Assembly: GCF_002086515.1 (NCBI RefSeq) | Contig: NZ_MVHH01000029.1 | Location: 1 to 56,105, forward strand | Origin: Mycolicibacter arupensis | Lineage (GTDB): Bacteria; Actinomycetota; Actinomycetes; Mycobacteriales; Mycobacteriaceae | DNA: 56,105 nt | Direction: 5' to 3' | Shown: positions 43,889 to 52,398 of the stretch, one piece after another | Layout: every line of letters starts with the position of its first letter | How positions within the stretch are numbered: the stretch's first letter is position 1 | Position numbers and translations under genes: made by a program | Notes under the pieces: generated by a model | Database searches by the model: none | Seen by the model: the letters and a program-made list of their open reading frames with translations, nothing else | Told to the model about the DNA's origin: nothing

Positions 43889-46504
43889 TCAGGCGGTCAA
43901 GTCGATGCGGTGCGCGTTGCTGACGCTGCGATAGCGATCGGGGCTGCAGGTCAACACGATCACCTGCCCCTGTGAGCCGACCGCGTCGAACACCGCGCCC
44001 ATCTTCGCCAGTCGGTCGGGGTCGGTGAAGCCGAGCGCATCGTCGATCACCACCGGGACGCTGTCCTCCGTGGCCACCAACGCCGCCCCGGCCAGCCGGG
44101 TCAGGATGCCCAGCTGTTCCTTGGCCCCGCCGGACAGCGACTCGTAGGGAACCGTGCGCCCACCGAGGGTGCGGGTGCAGATCTTCAGGTCGGTGTCGAC
44201 GTCCACCTCGAAGTCGGCGCCGAACACGTGTGTGCCCAGCCGCTGAATTTCGGCGCGGAACGGCGCGACGTAGCGCCGACGGGTGTCGTCGCGGTGGCGG
44301 ATCATCGTCGACCGCAGCAGCGCTGCCGCGCGGGCCCGGCGCCCGATCCGATCGTGTTCAGCCGCGGTGTGTTCCCGCGCGGTCTGCGCCGCGTCGAGCT
44401 GGCCGCGCCGCCCCTGGGTGCCGAACACGGTGAGCTCGACCTCCACCTCGTGCAGCGCTCGGGACGTCTCACCGTGCCGGACCCGCAGCTCCTGCGCCGC
44501 GGCCTGCGCCGCGGCGAGTTCGGCGTCGATCGCCTCGGTGGCGGCGGCGCCCAGCTGCTCGGACAGCTCGCTCACCCGCTGTTCGGCACTGCGCAAGGCC
44601 TGCGCGTGGGAATCGGCGGCGGCCGCCAGCTCGTCATCGCTGAGCGTCGACCGCTGTGCGGCCAGGCGCTGGTTGGCCGCCTCCAGCTCAATGCGCTGCG
44701 CTGCCACCTTCTCGCGCAACAGCGTCAACCGGGTGGCGCCCGCGGCCCGACGGGCCGTGGCCTCCTGGGCGGCGCGGCGCCGCGCTTCGCAATCGGTGGT
44801 GGCCTGGGCCAGCAGCGCCTCGGCCTCGTCACGGTTCGCGCGCGCCCGCTCCGATGTGGTCTCGGTGGAGATCTCGCCGTGCTCATCGCGTAGTCGCGTC
44901 AGCCGGGCGCGCAAGGCCTCGATCTCGTCGGCACCGCGCAGCGCTGCCAGCGCGGCGGCCAACTGGTCGCGGCAGCCCTGCAGTTCGCGGCGCCGCTGGT
45001 CAGCGTGGCGAGCCTGCGCCAGATCAGGCACCCCTGCCGCCGCCAGCGCGTCGGCAAGGTCGGCTTGTGCCGCAGCATGTTTGACGCTGGCCTCCCGCGC
45101 ACTGTCCCCGGGGCGGACACTCACCCGCAGCACTCCGGGCAGCTCAACCTCGAGTCCGCCGGTCACGCTGGCCGACCAGCTCTGGCCGGCGGGCAGCGCC
45201 GTGGATTCGCCGGCGATCACCAGATCGATGTCCGCGGCCGCGGCGAGTTCCAAGGTCGCCGAGATCGCGGCCAGCGACGCCTCAGCCCGTTCGCACGCCG
45301 ACGACGCCTCTTCGACCCGCCGCAGCATCGGCTCGGTCACGGTGATGCGCGCCAGTTCGGCCGCTGCCTCGGCGAGCTGACCTTCGGCGCCCTTCAGCCG
45401 GGAAATCCGGTCAGCGAGCCGGTCGGCCTCGTCGCGAGCGGCGAGTTGATCGACGACGCGGCGCGCGGATGCGGCACGTTGTGTGGCAACGTCAACGGTG
45501 TGCGCGGCAACGGCCGCTGCGGCGTCGGCGGCGGCGGCTTCGGTGTCAACGGCGGCCTGCGCCTGGGCGACGCCGTCGATTTCCTTGTCCAGCAGGATGA
45601 TCGCGGCTGCCCGGGAGTCGATTTCATCGCGCTGCCGCTGCCGCTCGGTTTGGGCGGTGCCGGTCGCGGCGGCGGTGGCTTTGGCCGCGGTGGCCACCAA
45701 CTGCGCATCCCGAAGCTGACCGCGCAACTCCGCGATCGCCGCACCGGCGGCCTGCGCCGCGCCGTACCGGCCGTCCGCGGCGGCCTGCTCCTCGGCCAGT
45801 GAGGCCAACTGCTCGGACAGCTCGGCGTGCCGGTGCACCCGGTCGTCCACTTCGGCGAGCTGCTCGGCGCATCGCGCCACCTCGGCGTCGGCGGCGGCCA
45901 GCGCGGCGATGGCGCCGGCCCACTCCCCGGTGGGACGCCCGGTTCCGGTGAAATAGCGCCCGTACTCGGCATCGATTCGCTCGATGAGAACGGGTTCGGT
46001 TCCACTGAGGGTGCCGGTGTCGCCGGCGGCGACGTCCAGAGCCCGTGACAGCGCATCGCATCCCGATAAGTCCACCGCCGCCGTCGACGATGCCTGCAGC
46101 ACCCGTTGGGCCTGCCACAGGCCGGTGTCCATGGTCTCGTCCAGCATGGCGCGCACCCGCTCGTGCGCCTCGTCACCGGTGAGCTGCTCACGGCGCGGCT
46201 CGGAGATGGTCAGTTGGGTCCGGGGCGCCTTGTGGAAGCGCTTGTGATAGACGAAACGGTAAGGGCCGGTACTGATCTCGGCGGTGACCTCGGCACCGAC
46301 ATCGGCGTAAGTGGGCTTGACCTGTTTGACGTCTTTTTTGGCGGAACGGTCCTTGGCCTCCAGCAGCAGGTCCAGCGCCTCGATCATCGACGACTTGCCG
46401 ATCTCGTTGGCGCCGGAAACCACCACCACGCCGTGGTCGGGAAAGTCGATCTCCCGATGCGCCACGCCGCGGTAGTTGGTCAGTACCAACCGGTGCAGTC
46501 TCAT
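43889..46504 (-). CDS. SbcC/Rad50-like ATPase
   Basis: An 871-aa SMC-type protein. The Walker A GANEIGKSS lies at 31-39, the middle is a long Ala/Glu/Arg-rich coiled coil, and the C-terminal half-site has SLSGGAKEQLGILTRLAG and VVIDDALGFTDPDRL. No CxxC zinc hook was seen in the middle of the coil, unlike classical SbcC. Its start overlaps the stop of the nuclease gene upstream by 4 bases, so the two probably form one complex in DNA end processing. Matches Rv1278 from memory, function uncharacterised. Confidence 0.88.
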   Translation of the reverse strand: MRLHRLVLTNYRGVAHREIDFPDHGVVVVSGANEIGKSSMIEALDLLLEAKDRSAKKDVKQVKPTYADVGAEVTAEISTGPYRFVYHKRFHKAPRTQLTISEPRREQLTGDEAHERVRAMLDETMDTGLWQAQRVLQASSTAAVDLSGCDALSRALDVAAGDTGTLSGTEPVLIERIDAEYGRYFTGTGRPTGEWAGAIAALAAADAEVARCAEQLAEVDDRVHRHAELSEQLASLAEEQAAADGRYGAAQAAGAAIAELRGQLRDAQLVATAAKATAAATGTAQTERQRQRDEIDSRAAAIILLDKEIDGVAQAQAAVDTEAAAADAAAAVAAHTVDVATQRAASARRVVDQLAARDEADRLADRISRLKGAEGQLAEAAAELARITVTEPMLRRVEEASSACERAEASLAAISATLELAAAADIDLVIAGESTALPAGQSWSASVTGGLEVELPGVLRVSVRPGDSAREASVKHAAAQADLADALAAAGVPDLAQARHADQRRRELQGCRDQLAAALAALRGADEIEALRARLTRLRDEHGEISTETTSERARANRDEAEALLAQATTDCEARRRAAQEATARRAAGATRLTLLREKVAAQRIELEAANQRLAAQRSTLSDDELAAAADSHAQALRSAEQRVSELSEQLGAAATEAIDAELAAAQAAAQELRVRHGETSRALHEVEVELTVFGTQGRRGQLDAAQTAREHTAAEHDRIGRRARAAALLRSTMIRHRDDTRRRYVAPFRAEIQRLGTHVFGADFEVDVDTDLKICTRTLGGRTVPYESLSGGAKEQLGILTRLAGAALVATEDSVPVVIDDALGFTDPDRLAKMGAVFDAVGSQGQVIVLTCSPDRYRSVSNAHRIDLTA

Positions 46505-47646
46505 GCCACGCCCCGGTCGACCAGGCGCAACAGCAAGGCCAGCGCGGCGTGGGCGTCGTCGGCGGCACCGGCATCGGCATCGCGGGCGGTGGCGACAAGT
46601 TCCTCGACCGCGTCGGCGGCGAAACCGCCGATTCCGAGGTCGGAGAATTCACCGTCGGCGGGAACGACCACCAGGTGGGTATGACGTTTCCAGGTGCCCA
46701 CCCAGGCGAACAGGCGGGAGTAGCGGTCCAGGCAGGCGTCGAGGGCGGCCCGGTCGGTGACGCTGAGCGAGCCTGTCAGGGCCAGCTGGACCACCGTGCG
46801 TTCCTTGTGCGGCAGCTGGTCGAGGTTGATGTCCAAGTCGGTGACGTCACGGCTGGTTTCCAGCTGGCGGTGCAGTGTCAGGAAACGCCATCGGCCGATG
46901 TGACGGGAGTCCACGTTGACCGATCCATCGGCCTCGTCGATATCGACCACCAGCACGTGGCCGGGGTCGGCTTCGATGTCGTCGAAGTTGGTGACTTCCG
47001 GCGAACCGGAGTACCAGATACGGCCCGTCTCCCCCACCTGCGTGCGGGAGTGCTTGTCGCCCAGGGCAACGTAGTGGATCGCCCCGCGGGCGAGGGCGTC
47101 TTGCAGACCGGCCAGGCGAAGGAGAGCCGGGTTGCCGGGGTCGGGGTCCAGTGCGTCAACACCGCCGTGGGCGACCAGGATCCGGAGGGTGCCATCGGCC
47201 GGCAGTTCCTCGAGCGCGGCCGCCGCCAGGTCGGTGGTGGGGCGCTTGGACCGCCACGGCGCGGCCACGATCTCCAGGCCCGGGCGCACCTGGTGCACGC
47301 CCTCGGTGTCGAGCACGATCACGTTGTCGGGGCACTCCGCGGTGAACAGCGCACTGGTATAGACCGACGCGGCATCGAGAGGGTCGTGGTTTCCCGGCAG
47401 CAGGTAGACAGGGATCCCGATGGTGCGCATGGCTTCCAGGGATTGGCTGATGACTTCGGGGGCCAGTTGGTTGTCCTCGAACACGTCGCCTGCGACCACC
47501 ACGAACTCAGCACCGGTCTGCGTCGCCAACTCCCCCAGTCCGGCCACCGCGTCACGCCGGGCGGCCGAATAGCGTGGCTGGGCGTCGCCGGCAAGGAAGT
47601 GCCGGGTCATGCCGAGCTGCCAATCGGCGGTGTGCACGAAACGCAT
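46501..47646 (-). CDS. SbcD/Mre11-like metallophosphoesterase nuclease
   Basis: A 381-aa calcineurin-like phosphoesterase with two-metal motifs HTADWQLG (residues 5-12), VVAGDVFEDNQ, PGNHDPLDA and GDKHSRTQ. Together with the overlapping SbcC-like gene it resembles the SbcCD/Mre11-Rad50 nuclease pair, though the genome is likely to have other DNA end-processing systems. The 184-base gap to sixA is divergent. Confidence 0.9.
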   Translation of the reverse strand: MRFVHTADWQLGMTRHFLAGDAQPRYSAARRDAVAGLGELATQTGAEFVVVAGDVFEDNQLAPEVISQSLEAMRTIGIPVYLLPGNHDPLDAASVYTSALFTAECPDNVIVLDTEGVHQVRPGLEIVAAPWRSKRPTTDLAAAALEELPADGTLRILVAHGGVDALDPDPGNPALLRLAGLQDALARGAIHYVALGDKHSRTQVGETGRIWYSGSPEVTNFDDIEADPGHVLVVDIDEADGSVNVDSRHIGRWRFLTLHRQLETSRDVTDLDINLDQLPHKERTVVQLALTGSLSVTDRAALDACLDRYSRLFAWVGTWKRHTHLVVVPADGEFSDLGIGGFAADAVEELVATARDADAGAADDAHAALALLLRLVDRGVA

Positions 47647-47830
47647 GTCGGATCTGTCCCTTTCCGCCGGGCCGTCGGCCGGGCATCGCGAGTGTATGGC
47701 CGCTCACCGACAAGCCTGCGGACCTCGATCGGCACGTCCGGGAGCCTCAACCACCGACTTCAACACGTGCGTCACATCCGACACTTCAGCACCGCAAATG
47801 CGGGCAGTGGCGCTGCCATAACCTTGCTGG

Positions 47831-48331
47831 ATGAGCACCTACCGCACGCTGATCCTGCTTCGGCACGCCAAGTCGGACTACCCGCCCGGGGCGGCTGACC
47901 ACGAGCGCCCGCTGGCCCCACGCGGCATCCGCGAGGCGGGACTGGCCGGCGAGTGGCTGCGTGCCCACGCGCCGGCCATCGATGCGGTGCTGTGTTCGAC
48001 CGCCACCCGTACCCGGCAGACCTACGCGCAGACCGGGCTGACCGCTCCGGTGCGCTACCTCGACGATCTCTACGACGCGATGCCCGGAAACGTGATCGAC
48101 ACGATCAATGGCGTTGCCGCCGACGTCGACACGCTGCTGGTGATCGGTCACGAGCCGGCGATGTCGAGCGTTGCCCTGGGCCTGGCCGGCCACGGTACCG
48201 ATGCAGCCGTGGCCCAACAGATCTCGGAGAAATATCCGACGTCGGGGATCGCCGTGCTCCATGTCCTCTGCGGCTGGTCGGACCTACAGCTGGGATCGGC
48301 CGCGCTGGTCGACTTCTGCGTCCCGAGATGA
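47831..48331 (+). CDS. sixA: SixA-type histidine phosphatase
   Basis: A 166-aa histidine-phosphatase-fold protein. The catalytic RHAKS lies at 11-15 (His12), and the second catalytic His is in VIGHEPAMS. Short length and RHAKSD motif match SixA phosphohistidine phosphatases; the true substrate is not known in actinobacteria. Diverges from the nuclease pair and ends before a large hairpin. Confidence 0.88.
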   Translation: MSTYRTLILLRHAKSDYPPGAADHERPLAPRGIREAGLAGEWLRAHAPAIDAVLCSTATRTRQTYAQTGLTAPVRYLDDLYDAMPGNVIDTINGVAADVDTLLVIGHEPAMSSVALGLAGHGTDAAVAQQISEKYPTSGIAVLHVLCGWSDLQLGSAALVDFCVPR

Positions 48332-48352
48332 GCGTGACGCCCCGCCCCTTCT

Positions 48353-48421
48353 GCTGACGAACGCAGATTGCCGTGAGGGTCGTGGTTCCCTGGAACTCAC
48401 GACCCTCACGGCATTGTCAGC
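48353..48421. terminator. Large hairpin between convergent sixA and monooxygenase genes
   Basis: Perfect 16-base arms TGCCGTGAGGGTCGTG (48369-48384) and its complement (48398-48413). The 13-base loop can pair further (GTTCC/GGAAC), and an outer GCTGAC/GTCAGC pair (48353-48358, 48416-48421) encloses the whole. It lies between genes ending at 48331 and 48438, so a bidirectional terminator is likely, though its size also fits a dispersed palindromic repeat. Confidence 0.7.
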
Positions 48422-48437
48422 GATACCGGACCAAACC

Positions 48438-49613
48438 TCAGATCATCGCCCGCAGGGCCGGCGACCCCTCCACCCCCATCGCGGTCAGGGCGCTGGAGTG
48501 ATAGATGGTCCCGGGCGTCTGGATGGCGTGCCCCAATCCGACATGGGCGTCGCGCCAGAACCGCTGCAGCGGATTGTTGCGACGGGCGGCGTTGCCCCCG
48601 GAGCGGGCGAAGATCGCATCGGCCGCGGCGACGGCGCGCCAGGCACAGCGAATCTGGTTGCGCCGCACCATGGAGCGGTCTTCGAAACTGATCTTTTTGC
48701 CCGCGTCGGCGAGGTCGTACATGCGGCTGATGCCATCGAGCAGTTGCACGCGCGAGGCGGCGATATCCGCAGCGGCTTCCGAGATCGCGTAGAGCACGTA
48801 CGGGTCGTCTTTGATCTTGGTTCCGGTGGCGGCCACTCGGTCACGCTGGTAATCCAGGTGAGCCGCCAGCGCCCCCTCGGTGATTCCGATGAGCGCGGCG
48901 GTGATCCCCAGCGGAAACATGGTCCAGAAGGGCAGCTTGTAGACCGTCTCGGTGCGCCCGGCAGCTTCGGCCGCGGGAGCTCCGGAGGCGACGTGCTCGA
49001 AGTCGATGGTGCGGTAGTCCGGTATGAAGGCGCCGTTGACGATGACGTCCTTGCTGCCGGTGCCCGACAGGCCGATGACGTCCCAGGAGTCGTCGACGAT
49101 GGTGTAGTCGGCACGCGGCAGAACCACGTGCAGCACGCGCGGCGGCACACCGTCGGCCCCGCCGACGCGCGCCCCCAGGAAGATCCAGCTGCAGTGATCG
49201 GTGCCTGAGGAGAAATTCCACCGCCCGGTCAGTCGGTAGCCCCCTTCGACGGGTGTCGCTACGCCCTGTGCGGCATACGGCGAGGCGATCCAGGTGTCGG
49301 GATCCTCGGCCCAGATCTCGGCTTGCAGGCGACGGTCCATCAGCGCCATCTCCCACGGGTGCACTCCCCCGACGCCGCACACCCAGCCGGTAGAGCCGCA
49401 GTGCTTGGCCACCGCCATGACGGCTTCGGCGAAGTCGCGGGGGTGCGCGGCGTAGCCACCGAAGTCCGTCGGCTGCAGCATCCGCATCACACCGGCCTGG
49501 CGGATCAGGGCCACTGACTGGTCGGAGAGCTTGCCGAGGCGCTCACTGTCCTCGGCGGTGCCTGCGAGCTGGGCGGCGATCTGCTCGACGCGTTCGACAA
49601 CTTCGTGCGCCAT
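48438..49613 (-). CDS. Acyl-CoA dehydrogenase-fold flavin monooxygenase (HsaA/HpaH-like)
   Basis: A 391-aa protein of the two-component flavin monooxygenase group. Features: GVMRMLQPTDFGGY, GSTGWVCGVGGVHPWEMAL, RWNFSSGTDHCSWIFLGA, DDSWDVIGLSGTGSKDVIV and a C-terminal WRDAHVGLGHAIQ. These recall HsaA-type hydroxylases that take reduced flavin from a partner reductase; no reductase is in the window. ATG at 49613 is chosen because AGGAGG lies 8 bases upstream. Divergent from a TetR gene with operator-like repeats between them. Substrate unknown. Confidence 0.85.
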   Translation of the reverse strand: MAHEVVERVEQIAAQLAGTAEDSERLGKLSDQSVALIRQAGVMRMLQPTDFGGYAAHPRDFAEAVMAVAKHCGSTGWVCGVGGVHPWEMALMDRRLQAEIWAEDPDTWIASPYAAQGVATPVEGGYRLTGRWNFSSGTDHCSWIFLGARVGGADGVPPRVLHVVLPRADYTIVDDSWDVIGLSGTGSKDVIVNGAFIPDYRTIDFEHVASGAPAAEAAGRTETVYKLPFWTMFPLGITAALIGITEGALAAHLDYQRDRVAATGTKIKDDPYVLYAISEAAADIAASRVQLLDGISRMYDLADAGKKISFEDRSMVRRNQIRCAWRAVAAADAIFARSGGNAARRNNPLQRFWRDAHVGLGHAIQTPGTIYHSSALTAMGVEGSPALRAMI

Positions 49614-49682
49614 TACCGGCACCTCCTGAGTAGACCGCGACGACGGGGTGTCGCGCGCTGGTGTGGGTACCGTACCCTCGAT

Positions 49683-49719
49683 TTGACCAAATGGTCAATC
49701 CATATGGTCAAACCATTTG
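49683..49719. promoter_or_regulatory. Operator-like repeats between monooxygenase and TetR genes
   Basis: The palindrome TTGACCAAATGGTCAA (49683-49698; arms of 6) is followed by ATGGT/ACCAT (49704-49716), giving several overlapping copies of an AAATGGTCAA-like half-site in both orientations. Location between divergent genes, one of which encodes a TetR protein, makes this the likely operator for both. Confidence 0.7.
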
Positions 49720-49752
49720 TGCAATCAGGGCGCAGGTGGCTAACCTGCACTG

Positions 49753-50289
49753 ATGGGCAACCGCGAGGATCTATTGGAGGGCGCCAAGCGCTGCCTCGTC
49801 GAGCGCGGCTGGGCGAACACGACGGTGCGCGACATCGCCGCGGCAGCCGGCGTCAGCCATGCCGCCATCGGCTATCACTTCGGCAGCCGCGAACGGCTGC
49901 TGGTTCAGGCACTGCTTGAGGAGCTCGACGAACTCGACGCCCGCATGTCCGCCGATGGCCAACCGGCATCGGCAGTGGATCGCTGGCAGGCGGTGCTGGA
50001 GTCCTTCACCACCGACAAAGCCTTGTGGACCTCACACCTGGAAGCGATCGTGCAGGCCCAGCGCAACGACGAACTGCGCGCCCGCCTGGCCGAAGGCCAG
50101 CACCGCGCACGTTCCGAGATGGGCGGCTCCGTCGCACTGGCCGTGGTCCTGGGCATGATGATTCAGTCACTCATCGACCCCGACAGCGCGCCCACAGCGA
50201 CGGAAGCGGTCGCCGAGCTACGGGCATTGGGCGGCGACGGCGGGCGCGCCGCGGTCGCCGAACACGTGACAAGAAATACTCAGGCATAG
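49753..50289 (+). CDS. TetR family transcriptional regulator
   Basis: A 178-aa regulator with the N-terminal helix-turn-helix at about 20-50 (NTTVRDIAAAAGVSHAAIGYHFGS) and a variable ligand domain rich in helices. It diverges from the flavin monooxygenase with matching palindromes between, so it probably represses that gene and itself until an unknown small ligand binds. Confidence 0.9.
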   Translation: MGNREDLLEGAKRCLVERGWANTTVRDIAAAAGVSHAAIGYHFGSRERLLVQALLEELDELDARMSADGQPASAVDRWQAVLESFTTDKALWTSHLEAIVQAQRNDELRARLAEGQHRARSEMGGSVALAVVLGMMIQSLIDPDSAPTATEAVAELRALGGDGGRAAVAEHVTRNTQA

Positions 50290-50461
50290 CATTTACCCGA
50301 GTCCGGATTGTTTCTCTTGAGCACCATGAACCAGGCCCAAAGCGCGTACGGCAACGCGGGCATTTGCCTTTCGCGGCATGCGTCAAACAAGTCGGCAGCA
50401 TAAATTAGATACCGCCCGTTGCGTAATTTATACGACTTCCGGGCGGCCGAGATTACCCGCG
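50290..50461. other. AT-richer gap between TetR and MarR genes
   Basis: About 170 bases between convergent genes, less GC-rich than its flanks. Arms CCGCCCG and CGGGCGG around a 20-base AT-rich loop (about 50412-50446) may act as terminator. A minus-strand frame that crosses this gap and the MarR 3' end lacks recognisable features. Confidence 0.4.
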
Positions 50462-50968
50462 TCAACGGGCGACGCGAAGCCTGCGCCGGGTAGAAATCGT
50501 GCTCAGAGATTCGTTGATTCGTTGACAACTGTCGACCAGGTTGAGCATCTGCTCGCGCCCGAGTTGGTCGAGGTAATGGGCGCGAACACCCTGGGCGTAG
50601 GTCTCCATGACCGCATGCAGACGCTTATGCCCCTCGCTGGTGATCCGGGGAAGAATGCCCCGCGGGTCGCCCCGAGTGGGACTTCTGGTGATCCAGCCTT
50701 GCGCCTCGAGGCGACGGATCTGAGTAGACAACTGCCCTTGCGATACCCGCAGCGCTTCAGCCAGGGCGCACAGTCGGTGCTCCCGGCGATTCGGCTGGCT
50801 GAGCAACTCCAATAAGAGCACATCGCGAATCGAGAGATCATGCGCCCCTTTGAGGCAGATATTCACCGCTGCAACAAGGTTGAGCGAACAATCCAGGAAC
50901 TGCGTCCAGCAGTGCTGCTCAATACCATTGAGCCCGGGCAGCGCCGGCATCGCCTGAAGATCATGCAT
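50462..50968 (-). CDS. MarR family transcriptional regulator
   Basis: A 168-aa winged-helix regulator. The recognition helix region ALRVSQGQLSTQIRRLEAQGWITRS and the wing DPRGILPRITSEGHKRL are typical. ATG at 50968 is preferred over GTG at 51007: the latter has no Shine-Dalgarno, while a palindrome just upstream of the ATG (50988-51000) would make a good autoregulatory operator. No obvious target gene is adjacent; the lipoproteins lie downstream of it in the opposite sense of reading and have their own block. Confidence 0.82.
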   Translation of the reverse strand: MHDLQAMPALPGLNGIEQHCWTQFLDCSLNLVAAVNICLKGAHDLSIRDVLLLELLSQPNRREHRLCALAEALRVSQGQLSTQIRRLEAQGWITRSPTRGDPRGILPRITSEGHKRLHAVMETYAQGVRAHYLDQLGREQMLNLVDSCQRINESLSTISTRRRLRVAR

Positions 50969-50987
50969 CTCGTCCACGGCCTGCGAT

Positions 50988-51000
50988 GTTATCGAATAAC
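50988..51000. promoter_or_regulatory. Candidate MarR operator
   Basis: GTTATCGAATAAC is a perfect palindrome with 5-base arms around CGA, 19 bases before the chosen MarR start codon, where promoter or leader sequence is expected. MarR proteins often bind such sites in their own promoter. Confidence 0.5.
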
Positions 51001-51105
51001 GACTCACAAAAACGGCGAACGCGTGTCAATTCCGGCATCCCGCCGAGAATCTCCCGGCACGAGAATCACCGCCGTAAAACTGCCGCGGCGAGTCAGTGCA
51101 GTTCA

Positions 51106-51157
51106 GAACGACAATCCCGCGGCCGAAAAGCGGCCGCGACACCGAAAAATGTCGTTC
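51106..51157. terminator. Nested palindrome downstream of lprC
   Basis: Inner arms CGCGGCCG/CGGCCGCG (51118-51125, 51131-51138) around AAAAG form a strong GC stem; outer arms GAACGACA/TGTCGTTC (51106-51113, 51150-51157) enclose it. It begins 27 bases past the lprC stop on the minus strand. A terminator or 3'-end stabiliser is likely; the outer pair is unusual for that. Confidence 0.5.
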
Positions 51158-51183
51158 AAAAGGAAACTAACCAGCGTCGTTCG

Positions 51184-51729
51184 TCAGGAGTTGGTCGCGA
51201 GCGTCAGTTCCATCAGCTTGACCGCTTGCTCACACGCGTCGATCCCCGGCGCCTGCGGATTCACCCACCAGCCGACGACACCGGCGGCGTCACTGGCGAC
51301 CCCGCACGAGCCATTCGGGTCAGACGGCCGCATCACGATCGAAGGCACACCCACGATGGACTTGGTCTCGATCTGGTACTTCAAGAACTCGGCGACCTTG
51401 CGCTCGTTGTCCAGGCTGCCCTGTTCGAACCAGAACCGGGTGATGTCGATCAGCCCGGCCGGGTTGGCAGCCTGCCACCGGCAGATGGCACCCACGAAGG
51501 TGCTCTGGATGTCGAGCGGGTCCGCTCCCACCGTCTTGGCGAGGATGTCGGTGGTCAGCACCTCGCACTCCTTGAGCAGGTTGGGGTACTGCCGCTGGGA
51601 GTTGTCGTTGCGCTTGGTGTCACCCGCGCCGGCCTTGACGGCGGTGCCACCCACCTCACGCGAGCAACCCGTCAAACTGGTCAACACCGCCAGCGCGGCG
51701 ACCGCGCCGGCCACAACCCGCCGGCTCAT
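51184..51729 (-). CDS. lprC: DUF3558-type lipoprotein (LprC-like)
   Basis: A 181-aa lipoprotein. The signal peptide SRRVVAGAVAALAVL leads to lipobox LTGC with the lipidated Cys at 22. The mature domain (ECEVLTTDILAKTVGADP, CRWQAANPAG, and Cys residues that may pair) fits the DUF3558 family of actinobacterial lipoproteins. ATG at 51729 overlaps the lprB stop (ATGA). Named by position and similarity to the M. tuberculosis pair; the function is unknown. Confidence 0.82.
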   Translation of the reverse strand: MSRRVVAGAVAALAVLTSLTGCSREVGGTAVKAGAGDTKRNDNSQRQYPNLLKECEVLTTDILAKTVGADPLDIQSTFVGAICRWQAANPAGLIDITRFWFEQGSLDNERKVAEFLKYQIETKSIVGVPSIVMRPSDPNGSCGVASDAAGVVGWWVNPQAPGIDACEQAVKLMELTLATNS

Positions 51730-52286
51730 TTCGAGTTCGCAATCGACTGGCGAGTCAGCTCTTTGGCGACGTCGCACGGATCCGGGAACGGCTTCTGGGC
51801 GAAGCTCACCGACCACTCGATGAAGTCATCTTTGAACTGGATACCGACCTCACACAGATTGTCGCCCATGGTTGGGGCGGTGCCGATCGCGATGAAACCG
51901 CTGTGGCCGTCGATGTTGATGTCCTCCACGGAAGTCCGCGACACCTCTTCGGTCTTGCGCTCACGACCGATGGGGCTGCCGCGATACCAGGAGAAGGAGA
52001 AGTGCGGCCCCATGATCCCGCCGCGCAGCAGCCACTGGCAGCCGACCGAGTTCTGCGCGGTGCTGACCAAGCCCGCCACCCGGGTCAGGTTCGCCATAGT
52101 CTCGTCGCTGATCCCGCCGCACACCGGAAACGACGGCCCATGATTGCTCTGCTCGGCCGTCGGAGCCGCGGACTGGGTACCGGACTGAGCTTCGGGCGCG
52201 CCGGAGTCGGAACACCCACCGACCATAGGAATCACAGCAGCGGCCGCCAGGGCCGGGACCGTCAGTTTGAGCCGCACACGATGCAC
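51726..52286 (-). CDS. lprB: DUF3558-type lipoprotein (LprB-like)
   Basis: A 186-aa lipoprotein with a short signal peptide and lipobox VGGC (lipidated Cys at 25), a Ser/Ala/Gln-rich linker, and a domain with FPVCGGISDETMANLTRV, CQWLLRGGIMGPHFSFSWYR and CEVGIQFKDDFIEWSV. The GTG at 52286 gives a compact signal sequence. It diverges from the ABC exporter genes, 112 bases away, and its product may work with that exporter at the membrane face. Confidence 0.85.
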   Translation of the reverse strand: MHRVRLKLTVPALAAAAVIPMVGGCSDSGAPEAQSGTQSAAPTAEQSNHGPSFPVCGGISDETMANLTRVAGLVSTAQNSVGCQWLLRGGIMGPHFSFSWYRGSPIGRERKTEEVSRTSVEDINIDGHSGFIAIGTAPTMGDNLCEVGIQFKDDFIEWSVSFAQKPFPDPCDVAKELTRQSIANSK

Positions 52287-52398
52287 TGTAGCGGCACCAC
52301 CGCCGCTCAACCACGCGACAGCGGTGACCAGTCTGTTTGTGTCGCCGCGTGTCGGGACAGCAACGCCACCGCCGTACGGGTATGCGACAGTAGGCCCC

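Noticed and set aside
50280..50528. 82-codon minus-strand frame over the TetR-MarR gap
   Set aside because: It overlaps the end of the MarR gene, has no family features and no ribosome-binding site.
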